Source: Faecalibacter rhinopitheci
GTDB taxonomy: Bacteria; Bacteroidota; Bacteroidia; Flavobacteriales; Weeksellaceae
Reading direction: 5' to 3'
Length of the DNA: 64,000 nt
NCBI RefSeq assembly: GCF_015234135.1
Contig: NZ_JADGIK010000004.1
Coordinates: 124,001 to 188,000, forward strand
Shown: positions 35,674 through 42,739 of the stretch, piece by piece
Layout: every line of letters begins with the position of its first letter
Position numbering within the stretch: position 1 is the first letter of the stretch
Notes under the pieces: model-generated
Told to the model about the DNA's origin: nothing
What the model saw: the letters and a program-made list of their open reading frames with translations, nothing else
Database searches by the model: none
Position numbers and translations under genes: made by a program

Positions 35674-36057
35674 TTATTTAATTTGTTTACATTTTGGGCA
35701 AATGCCAGTTATTACACAATTGCAATGTGTCATTTCAAAACCGTTAGGTAAGTTAATTTGTATTTCTTCCTTTAAACAAATCACCTCATTACATTTCTCA
35801 CATTGAAAATGAAAGTGATTGTGATGATGTTCTTCATCTTTGCAGGATTTACACAATGCATAGTAAGAGATTCCATCATCCCCTAACACTTTGTGTAACT
35901 TTCCGTCTTCACAAAAGCATTTAAGAATGCGATAAATTGTTGCACGATCCATTTTTTCATGTAGCAATTTCTCAATAGTTTCTTGATTTAGTGCAGTTGT
36001 ATTTGATTCAAATAATTCCAAAACCGCAATTTTCTGAGGTGTATTTCGCCGTTTCAT
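35674..36057 (-). CDS. Fur-family transcriptional regulator (Zur-like)
   Basis: This is a 127-residue winged-helix repressor. The DNA-binding part is NTPQKIAVLELFESNTTALN with ATIYRILKCFCEDGKL, the family's recognition helix. The metal sensor part is rich in ligands: CKSCKDEEHHHNHFHFQCEK, the following CNEVICLKEE, and HCNCVITGICPKC. It heads the operon with the methyltransferase and ZIP transporter, so Zn(II) sensing (Zur) is more likely than Fe (Fur). It should bind the palindrome at 36061-36083, directly before its start codon, giving autoregulation. Confidence 0.88.
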   Translation of the reverse strand: MKRRNTPQKIAVLELFESNTTALNQETIEKLLHEKMDRATIYRILKCFCEDGKLHKVLGDDGISYYALCKSCKDEEHHHNHFHFQCEKCNEVICLKEEIQINLPNGFEMTHCNCVITGICPKCKQIK

Positions 36058-36060
36058 TTC

Positions 36061-36083
36061 TTATTGCAATTGAGTTGCAATAA
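36061..36083 (-). promoter_or_regulatory. palindromic operator of the Fur/Zur operon
   Basis: TTATTGCAA and TTGCAATAA are perfect inverted repeats of 9 bases around TTGAG. The site directly adjoins the start codon (36057). On the minus strand it begins with TATTATTG, close to the TANNTTTG -7 box, so a bound repressor would block transcription start. Confidence 0.65.
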
Positions 36084-36204
36084 TACGAACAATTCTTTAT
36101 TTTATTAAGATATATTTATAAAATTTACGGTAAAATTTACTTTGTAGTGAGTTTAATATATTTAACAAACGAAGCTATATAGTGAGTAATAGAATAAAAT
36201 GAGT

Positions 36205-36212
36205 TACTTTTG
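36205..36212 (+). promoter_or_regulatory. promoter -7 box (TACTTTTG) of the RNA methyltransferase gene
   Basis: TACTTTTG fits TANNTTTG. It overlaps the first codons of the longer frame (ATG at 36199), so the start at 36244 is favoured. Confidence 0.6.
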
Positions 36213-36243
36213 TGAAAATTTTGATTGTTTGGAAAATTTTAGA

Positions 36244-37383
36244 ATGCAGGCGAAAACCTTTTATGGTTTCGAAGAAATATTAGCACAAGAATTGAAGGCT
36301 TTAGGTGCGGCTGATGTAACAATTGGTAATCGTATGGTCGAATTCTATGGAGACTTAGGGTTTATGTACAAAGCAAATTACAGCTTAAGAACAGCTTTAA
36401 GAATTCAAAAACCTATTCATACATTTTCTGTGAAAACGGATACACAATTGTATGAAAGAATGAAAAAATTCCCTTGGGAAAATTATTTTAACGTTGATCA
36501 AACGTTTATGATTGATCCTACAGTTTTTTCAGATTACTTTACACACTCACATTATGCAGCCTTAAAAGTTAAAGATGCTATTGTTGACCGATTCCAAGAA
36601 AATGTAGGGCGACGTCCAAGTATTGATAAGGATAATCCAGATATTCGTTTTAATTTACACATATCACACGATAAAGTAACGTTATCTATTGATTCATCGG
36701 GAGAATCTTTACACAAGCGTGGATATCGTTCAGAGACTGGACCAGCTCCAATCAACGAGGTTTTAGCTTCTTGTTTATTAATTACAGCAGGTTGGGACGG
36801 AAAAGGAAATTACCTAGACCCTATGTGCGGATCTGGAACAATGTTAGTAGAAGCAGCTATGATTGCTTGTAACATTCCAGCTCAACTTCACCGTAGAGAT
36901 TTTTCTTTCCAAAATTGGCCAGATTATGATGCTACATTATTCGCAGAAATAAGAAATTTCAGAATTAATAGAATTCGTGATTTTGATTATAAAATTGTAG
37001 GTTACGATATTTCTCCAATGATGGTGAAAATTGCTGAGGAAAATATTCGTTCGGCAGATTTATCAGAGGTTATCGAAATTCGTCAACAGGATTTCTTTAC
37101 TTCTCAGAAAGATATGTTCCCAGTTTCAATTGTTTTCAATCCTCCATATAATGAACGATTAGAAAATGATAACCAAGTATTTTATAAGCAAATTGGGGAT
37201 ACGTTAAAATCAAGCTACCCTAATACTTTGGCTTGGTTTGTTACATCAGATTTATCAGCTAAAAAATATGTAGGGCTAAAACCGTCTCGCAAAATAAAAG
37301 TTTTTAACGGTAAATTAGAGTGTGACTTCTTACAATATGAAATGTACGAAGGAACAAAAAAGTTTAAAAAACAAGATAACTAA
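36244..37383 (+). CDS. THUMP-domain class I RNA methyltransferase (RlmL/YcbY N-domain type)
   Basis: With start MQAKTFYGFEEILAQEL this is 379 residues; the longer frame starts upstream of a promoter box. It has a THUMP domain (about 40-160, YSLRTALRIQKPIHTF, LKVKDAIVDRF) and a Rossmann methyltransferase (DPMCGSGTMLVEAAMIACNI, VGYDISPMMV and the catalytic NPPYNERL). It matches RlmL-type N2-guanosine methyltransferases acting on 23S rRNA (G2445 in E. coli). It is followed after 11 bases by a DUF2750 gene, so they may be cotranscribed. Confidence 0.9.
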   Translation: MQAKTFYGFEEILAQELKALGAADVTIGNRMVEFYGDLGFMYKANYSLRTALRIQKPIHTFSVKTDTQLYERMKKFPWENYFNVDQTFMIDPTVFSDYFTHSHYAALKVKDAIVDRFQENVGRRPSIDKDNPDIRFNLHISHDKVTLSIDSSGESLHKRGYRSETGPAPINEVLASCLLITAGWDGKGNYLDPMCGSGTMLVEAAMIACNIPAQLHRRDFSFQNWPDYDATLFAEIRNFRINRIRDFDYKIVGYDISPMMVKIAEENIRSADLSEVIEIRQQDFFTSQKDMFPVSIVFNPPYNERLENDNQVFYKQIGDTLKSSYPNTLAWFVTSDLSAKKYVGLKPSRKIKVFNGKLECDFLQYEMYEGTKKFKKQDN

Positions 37384-37394
37384 AGCAAACAATA

Positions 37395-37832
37395 TTGGAT
37401 ACTAGAGATTTTATTAAACAAATAATTGATAACCAAAAAGTCTATTTGTTAACATCTGAAGAAGGTTTTGCAACATCTTTATCAGAAGAGTTTGAATATG
37501 AAGATGGATCAAATCTAGAAGTTATTTGTTTTTGGTCTTCTGAAGATAAAGCGCAAGAAGCAAGAAAAAATCAATGGGAAAATCATAAAACGGAATCATT
37601 AGATTTCAATGTTTTCTTAGAAGAATGGCTTTTCGGAATGATCGAAGAAGTTGCTCTTGCTGGTCTTAATTTTAATGCTGATTTACAAGGTGAAGAAATC
37701 TCTCCGATTGATTTTATTTTAGAAATAGTTCATTACGTAAGAACTAATGGAATTGATTATAAACCTTTGCTAGCAAAAAATATTGCAGAAATTAGGTCTG
37801 CAGCTCTTGATATAAAAGAGAGTTTAAATTAA
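37395..37832 (+). CDS. DUF2750-family protein
   Basis: The 145-residue product starts at TTG, with no ATG nearer. It matches the DUF2750 pattern: an N-terminal helix (FIKQIIDNQKVYLLTSEEGF), the central ICFWSSEDKAQEARKNQWEN with WSSE and a conserved tryptophan, and a C-terminal LEEWLFGMIEEVALAGLNF. It is acidic and soluble. Its function is unknown. It lies between the RNA methyltransferase and the glycosyltransferase on the same strand with short gaps, so the three may form one transcript. Confidence 0.8.
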   Translation: MDTRDFIKQIIDNQKVYLLTSEEGFATSLSEEFEYEDGSNLEVICFWSSEDKAQEARKNQWENHKTESLDFNVFLEEWLFGMIEEVALAGLNFNADLQGEEISPIDFILEIVHYVRTNGIDYKPLLAKNIAEIRSAALDIKESLN

Positions 37833-37842
37833 TAGTTTCTTT

Positions 37843-38889
37843 TTGATTTTGAATACAACAAACTTACAGTTATCAATTATTGTTGCAGTTTATGAGCGAC
37901 AAGACGAGTTAACAGAATTATTGACAAGTTTAACAAAACAAACAAATGTTAATTTTGAAATGATTATCGTTGACGATGGATCAAAGAATAAATTAGATGT
38001 TGTTTGTGCTAAATTCAAAGATCAATTAGATATTAAATATTATTATAAATCGAATTCAGGTCCAGGAAAATCACGCAATTATGGGATGGAAAAAGCCAGC
38101 GGTAATTACTTTATTTTCTTGGATTCGGATACGATTATTCCTTCAACTTATATTCAATCAGTTTTTGATGAATTAAATTCGAATTTTGTTGATGCTTTTG
38201 GTGGTCCTGACGATGCTGATGAATCATTTAATGATTATCAGAAGGCAATTACATTTTCGATGACGTCTTTTTTAACGACTGGTGGAATTAGAGGAGGTAA
38301 GAAGCAAGTGGGGAAATTTCAGCCGCGTAGTTTCAATATGGGAATTTCTCGAAAAGCCTATGAAGTTACCGGAGGATTTGCAGCAATGCGAATTGGTGAA
38401 GATCCAGACTTGTCTATGCGGTTATGGGAAAATGGTTTTGACACTCGTTTATTTCCAGATTCAAAAGTAATTCATAAACGTCGCACTTCACTAAAGAAAT
38501 TTGCGAAACAAGTGTATCAATTTGGTGTGGCTCGTCCGATTCTTAATCAACGACACCCAAAATTTGTAAAACTTACATTTTGGTTTCCAAGTTTGTTCTT
38601 TTTAGGAACTTTATTTTCTTGGTTTACTTTTTTATTAGGTTTACTTATTGTAGATTATCAAGCTATTTTATGGATTCCATTTGATTTTTGGCTTGTATAT
38701 ATGATTTTAATTTTTGTTTTTTCATATATCAGATTTAGATCTATAAAAGTTGGATTGTTGTCAATGCAAACAACCTTAATTCAGTTTTTTAATTATGGGT
38801 ATGGTTTTTTAGAAAGTCAGTTCAAATTAAATGTATTGAAACAAAATCCGAAAAAAGCGTTTCCGACACATTTTCATTTAGAAGATTAA
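37843..38889 (+). CDS. glycosyltransferase family 2, membrane-attached
   Basis: At 348 residues (TTG start, 10 bases after the previous stop) it has the GT-A fold signature SIIVAVYERQDELTELLTSL and FEMIIVDDGS. The metal-binding FLDSDTIIP is the DxD position, and the acceptor-side motif is RIGEDPDLSMRLWENGFDTR, with the catalytic EDxxLSxR-type residues. The C-terminus has about three helices (from about residue 245: LTFWFPSLFFLGTLFSWFTF). It transfers a sugar from an activated donor to a lipid-linked or surface acceptor. No polysaccharide locus is adjacent. Confidence 0.9.
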   Translation: MILNTTNLQLSIIVAVYERQDELTELLTSLTKQTNVNFEMIIVDDGSKNKLDVVCAKFKDQLDIKYYYKSNSGPGKSRNYGMEKASGNYFIFLDSDTIIPSTYIQSVFDELNSNFVDAFGGPDDADESFNDYQKAITFSMTSFLTTGGIRGGKKQVGKFQPRSFNMGISRKAYEVTGGFAAMRIGEDPDLSMRLWENGFDTRLFPDSKVIHKRRTSLKKFAKQVYQFGVARPILNQRHPKFVKLTFWFPSLFFLGTLFSWFTFLLGLLIVDYQAILWIPFDFWLVYMILIFVFSYIRFRSIKVGLLSMQTTLIQFFNYGYGFLESQFKLNVLKQNPKKAFPTHFHLED

Positions 38890-38898
38890 AATATAAAA

Positions 38899-38928
38899 AA
38901 AACCTCATCAGAATTGATGAGGTTTTTA
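38899..38928. terminator. terminator, likely bidirectional
   Basis: AAACCTCATCA and TGATGAGGTTT pair around GAAT, with As to the left and Ts to the right. It lies between the glycosyltransferase gene and a convergent hypothetical gene. Confidence 0.85.
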
Positions 38929-38957
38929 TTTGTTTTAAAATATGATATGTAAGCCTT

Positions 38958-39470
38958 TTAATTAGCTTGAGCATAAAATGCAATAAATTCTTCTGTTAAA
39001 GTAGCATCAGCTAATTGAGGAACCATTTCTTGTTCTTGATTTGCTGCAAATAAATCTGCTGAGATTGTAAGTTCTTTAGCTTTAGCAAAAGCATTGATTA
39101 CTTCTTTCAAAGATTTATTTCCATCAATTTTAATGGCATTTCCAAAAGCTAATTCTAGCCAGAATTTATAATCTGGTTTAGCAATTTTTCTTATAATGTA
39201 ACTTATATCAGTCGTTGTACCATCTTTGCGTAGAATCCAAAATTCGTTATTTTCCCATTCAGATTTTTTGATAAACACATTTTCAATTCCAGCTCCATTT
39301 TTTCTTTTCCATTCATAATGAAATTGTTCAAAGTATGCGATCATAAACTCAGAATCTTCTTGTGACAATATTTCATTACTTGTATACTTATTTAATATTG
39401 TTTTTGCATATTCCTGAACTTTCGTTTTTGAATTAAATTCAATATTATTTACAGTAACCTTTTGAATCAT
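38958..39470 (-). CDS. hypothetical protein, 170 residues
   Basis: This is a soluble protein with no signal peptide. I recognise no family with confidence. It contains MIQKVTVNNIEFNSKTKVQE at the start, a central YEWKRKNGAGIENVFIKKSE that resembles a beta-hairpin, and WILRKDGTTTDISYIIRKI. The second half is Ala/Glu/Lys-rich and helical. The DUF3223 family (chloroplast/plant-like DCL homologues) has a similar layout, with a start near VTVNNxxFxSKxxVxEYxxxIL, FHY, and a C-terminal F-x-D-x-SY; this is a plausible match. It has its own promoter-like sequence upstream. Confidence 0.6.
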   Translation of the reverse strand: MIQKVTVNNIEFNSKTKVQEYAKTILNKYTSNEILSQEDSEFMIAYFEQFHYEWKRKNGAGIENVFIKKSEWENNEFWILRKDGTTTDISYIIRKIAKPDYKFWLELAFGNAIKIDGNKSLKEVINAFAKAKELTISADLFAANQEQEMVPQLADATLTEEFIAFYAQAN

Positions 39471-39911
39471 TTTTAATTTTTATTATATCTGCGAAAGTAG
39501 AGATAATATCTCACTAAATATTTATAAAACTATACTGAATAATTTTTTCATGGTTTAAAATAGGTATTTTTTATGTCAAAGCTCCACCTAATTATTGAAA
39601 TTCTAAATCAAAATCAAAATTTAATAACCTTATTTATGTTTTTAAATTTTAAAATAAAAAAATCTAAAAAACCACAAGTTTAGGTATTTAAATTGGTTAC
39701 ATATCAGTTAATGAGGTTTTTATGTTTTATTTAGGTTCATCAATGGACTTATTTTTGATTGATTAATTTCCAACTGATCAATTAATGTCAGATAAATATT
39801 AATATCTATTTATACAATATTTACAATAGAACGATTTATAGTAGTCTAAGTTTTAGAGCAATTATATCTGACAAAATAATTATTAGTAGATACTATATAT
39901 TAACCTCAAAA
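39471..39911. other. 441-bp non-coding, very AT-rich intergenic region
   Basis: No ORF of note was found. It holds the minus-strand promoter region of the hypothetical gene and the plus-strand upstream region of the alcohol dehydrogenase. The only ordered element seen is TGTCAGATA (39786-39794) with its inverted partner TATCTGACA (39865-39873), 70 bases apart. Confidence 0.55.
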
Positions 39912-41087
39912 ATGAATATTATGAAAGCAGCAGTAATTCATTCACCGGGAAAAATATCGTGCGACGATACACCCGATCCGCAAATTAAAGATTCCACTGA
40001 TGTAGTATTACGTGTAACTTCAACTGCAATTTGCGGTTCTGATTTACACATTTATTCTGGTGGATTTCCGCAACCTACACCTATGATATTAGGACATGAA
40101 TTTATGGGAATTGTAGAAGAAGTAGGACATAGTGTAAAGAATTTAAAAGTAGGAGACCGGGTAGTTGTACCATTTCCTATAGCGTGTGGTGGTTGTTATT
40201 TTTGTGATAATGACTTACCAGTACATTGTGAGCATAGTAATCCAGATCATTATGGACCAGAAGGTGGAGTAGTAGATGAGAAAGGTGGAGCTTTATTTGG
40301 GTATACAGATCTCTACGGTGGTTATGATGGCGGACAAGCACAATATGTAAGAGTTCCTTATGCAGATTTTGGGCCTCGTTTAGTACCTGAACAGTTTTCT
40401 GATGAACAGGTACTTTTCTTGACTGATATTTTCCCTACTGGATATTCAGGAGTAGATTGGGCAGAAATTAAAGGTGGCGAAACTGTTGTTATTTTTGGAG
40501 CGGGACCTGTTGGTATCATGACTGCTAAAAGTGCTTGGCTAAGAAATGCTGGACGTGTAATTATTGTAGATACTGTAGAATATCGTTTGCAAAAAGCTTC
40601 AAAAACTGCAAATTGTGAAACTATATTGTGGGAAGATCCAAAAGAAGTGATTGAGAAAATTAGAGAAATGACTCAAGGAAGGGGTGCGGATGCATGTATT
40701 GATGCTGTAGGTTTTGAACCTGATAGAAATTTAGTTGATCGTGCAAAAGCTTTGGTGAATTTCGAGAAAGGGTCTGTCAAAGTCTTAGAGGCGTGTATGA
40801 GCGCAGTAAGAAGGGGTGGAATTGTTAGTGTTTTAGGAGTTTATCCTACTTACTATGATAATTTCCCTGTTGGTCAATTCTTTGATAAAGGTATAACATT
40901 GCGAGGAGGACAAGCTTTGGTACATAAATATATTGATAAATTAATGCAATATGTTATAGATGGCAAAATAACTTTAGATGATATTATTACACATCGCTTA
41001 CCATTAACAGAAGTAGCACATGCTTATGATATTTTTAAAAATAAGAAAGATGATTGTGTTAAAGTAGTATTAGATCCATGGGCGTAG
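39912..41087 (+). CDS. zinc-dependent alcohol dehydrogenase, formaldehyde-dehydrogenase type
   Basis: This 391-residue cytoplasmic MDR-family enzyme could start at ATG 39912 or at ATG 39921; the N-terminus reads MNIMKAAVIHSPGKISCDDT. Catalytic zinc ligands are in ICGSDLH (Cys) and GHEFMG (His, Glu), and the structural zinc site is CGGCYFCDNDLPVHCEHSN. The NAD-binding VVIFGAGPVGIMTAKSA follows. The insertion after the structural zinc (GPEGGVVDEKGGALFGYTDL) resembles glutathione-independent formaldehyde dehydrogenases (FdhA type). It probably oxidises aldehydes or alcohols with NAD. The long upstream region suggests regulation. Confidence 0.88.
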   Translation: MNIMKAAVIHSPGKISCDDTPDPQIKDSTDVVLRVTSTAICGSDLHIYSGGFPQPTPMILGHEFMGIVEEVGHSVKNLKVGDRVVVPFPIACGGCYFCDNDLPVHCEHSNPDHYGPEGGVVDEKGGALFGYTDLYGGYDGGQAQYVRVPYADFGPRLVPEQFSDEQVLFLTDIFPTGYSGVDWAEIKGGETVVIFGAGPVGIMTAKSAWLRNAGRVIIVDTVEYRLQKASKTANCETILWEDPKEVIEKIREMTQGRGADACIDAVGFEPDRNLVDRAKALVNFEKGSVKVLEACMSAVRRGGIVSVLGVYPTYYDNFPVGQFFDKGITLRGGQALVHKYIDKLMQYVIDGKITLDDIITHRLPLTEVAHAYDIFKNKKDDCVKVVLDPWA

Positions 41088-41177
41088 AATAAAAATTTCT
41101 TATATAAATGCTTACAAATGACTTATTTTTTATTCTTATTATAATTATATAAATCATCAAAATAAATGCATTAATAG

Positions 41178-41227
41178 AAAAACCTCACTATAAATTCTTT
41201 TAATAAAGCTTTTTAGTGAGGTTTTTT
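41178..41227 (+). terminator. terminator of the alcohol dehydrogenase gene
   Basis: AACCTCACTA (41181-41190) and TAGTGAGGTT (41214-41222) pair with a 23-base loop and run into seven Ts. Confidence 0.7.
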
Positions 41228-41328
41228 TCGTTGAAAATTCTAAAATTAGTTCTTATAATTTCCTTCATACATATAGTTTTATTTTAATCAAACTCTATAA
41301 TTTTATTCGCTTCTACCAATATTATTCG

Positions 41329-41336
41329 TAAATTTG
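41329..41336 (+). promoter_or_regulatory. rimO promoter -7 box (TAAATTTG)
   Basis: TAAATTTG fits TANNTTTG and lies 18 bases before the rimO ATG at 41355. Confidence 0.65.
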
Positions 41337-41354
41337 CACACTTAAATTGAAGCA

Positions 41355-42659
41355 ATGCGTACAAAATCGGTTGGAAAAAAGAAAATCAACGTTATTACAT
41401 TAGGGTGTTCAAAAAATGTATATGATTCAGAGGTTTTAATGGGACAATTAAAAGCCAATGGAAAAGAAGTAGTTCATGAGCAGTCAGGTGATATTGTTGT
41501 AATTAATACTTGTGGATTTATAGATAATGCTAAAGAAGAAAGTATTGATACAATCTTGGATTATGTTCAACGTAAAGAAGATGGTTTAGTAGAAAAAGTA
41601 TTTGTTACTGGATGTTTATCAGAACGATACAAACCAGATTTGTTGGAGCAAATTCCTAACGTTGACCAGTATTTTGGTACACGAGAGTTACCATTGTTAT
41701 TAAAAGCATTAGGTGCAGATTATAAGCATGAGTTAGTAGGAGAACGTTTAACGACAACTCCTCGTCATTATGCATATTTAAAAATTGCTGAAGGGTGCGA
41801 TCGTCCTTGTTCTTTCTGTGCAATTCCTTTAATGCGTGGAGGAAATGTATCTAGACCAATAGAAGATTTAGTAAAAGAAGCAACTCATTTAGCAAAAAAT
41901 GGAACTAAAGAATTAATCTTAATTGCACAAGATTTGACTTATTACGGGTTAGACTTATATAAAAAACGTGAATTAGCTTCTCTATTAAAAGAATTGGTAA
42001 AAGTTGAAGGTATAGAGTGGATACGTTTACATTATGCATTTCCAGCTGGTTTTCCAGAAGATGTATTGGATGTAATTCGTGAAGAGCCTAAAGTTTGTAA
42101 TTACTTAGATATTCCATTACAACATATTTCTACAAACATTTTAAAATCAATGCGTCGTGGAACTACGAAAGAGAAAACGAATGCATTATTAGAAGCTTTC
42201 CGCACAAAAGCACCAGATATGACGATCCGTACAACTTTGATTTGTGGTTATCCAGGTGAAACTGAAGAAGATTTCCAAGAAATGAAAGCTTGGGTACAAG
42301 AGCAAAAGTTTGATCGTTTAGGTTGTTTTACTTATTCTCATGAAGAAAATACGCATGCGTATAATTTAATAGATGACGTACCAGAAGAAGTTAAACAGCA
42401 ACGTGTAGAAGAGATTATGGAAATTCAATCTCAAATTTCTTACGATTTGAATCAAGAAAAAATTGGAAAAGTTTTTAAAGTTTTAATTGATCGTAAAGAG
42501 GGTGATAATTTTGTTGGAAGAACAGAACATGATTCTCCAGATGTAGATAATGAGATTTTAATTTCTGCAATTGATACTTATTTACCAGTAGGAGAATTTG
42601 TAAACGTTGAGATTATCGAAGCGTACGAATTTGATTTAATTGGTAAAGTAATCGACTAA
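41355..42659 (+). CDS. rimO: ribosomal protein S12 methylthiotransferase
   Basis: This 434-residue radical SAM enzyme adds a methylthio group to Asp of ribosomal protein S12. The UPF0004 N-terminal domain has its three iron-sulfur cysteines in TLGCSKNVYDSE, NTCGFIDNAKEESID and TGCLSERY. The radical SAM motif is EGCDRPCSFCAIPLMRGG (CxxxCxxC, around residue 148). A TRAM domain ends the protein (IGKVFKVLIDRKEGD, GRTEHDSPDVDNEI). The length and order match RimO rather than MiaB. It has its own promoter and terminator. Confidence 0.95.
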   Translation: MRTKSVGKKKINVITLGCSKNVYDSEVLMGQLKANGKEVVHEQSGDIVVINTCGFIDNAKEESIDTILDYVQRKEDGLVEKVFVTGCLSERYKPDLLEQIPNVDQYFGTRELPLLLKALGADYKHELVGERLTTTPRHYAYLKIAEGCDRPCSFCAIPLMRGGNVSRPIEDLVKEATHLAKNGTKELILIAQDLTYYGLDLYKKRELASLLKELVKVEGIEWIRLHYAFPAGFPEDVLDVIREEPKVCNYLDIPLQHISTNILKSMRRGTTKEKTNALLEAFRTKAPDMTIRTTLICGYPGETEEDFQEMKAWVQEQKFDRLGCFTYSHEENTHAYNLIDDVPEEVKQQRVEEIMEIQSQISYDLNQEKIGKVFKVLIDRKEGDNFVGRTEHDSPDVDNEILISAIDTYLPVGEFVNVEIIEAYEFDLIGKVID

Positions 42660-42687
42660 GATTTTTTTAAAAAATATAATATAAAAT

Positions 42688-42718
42688 AAAAGCCCTCATA
42701 AATTTTATGAGGGCTTTA
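42688..42718. terminator. bidirectional terminator
   Basis: AAAGCCCTCATAA and TTATGAGGGCTTT form a perfect stem around a 3-base loop, between rimO and the convergent T9SS gene. Confidence 0.87.
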
Positions 42719-42739
42719 TTTTATTTATAGTTTAAGAAA

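Noticed and set aside
39471-39911. CRISPR array or insertion sequence in the long AT-rich gap
   Set aside because: There are no repeated units with regular spacers and no transposase-like frames; only one inverted 9-mer pair was seen.
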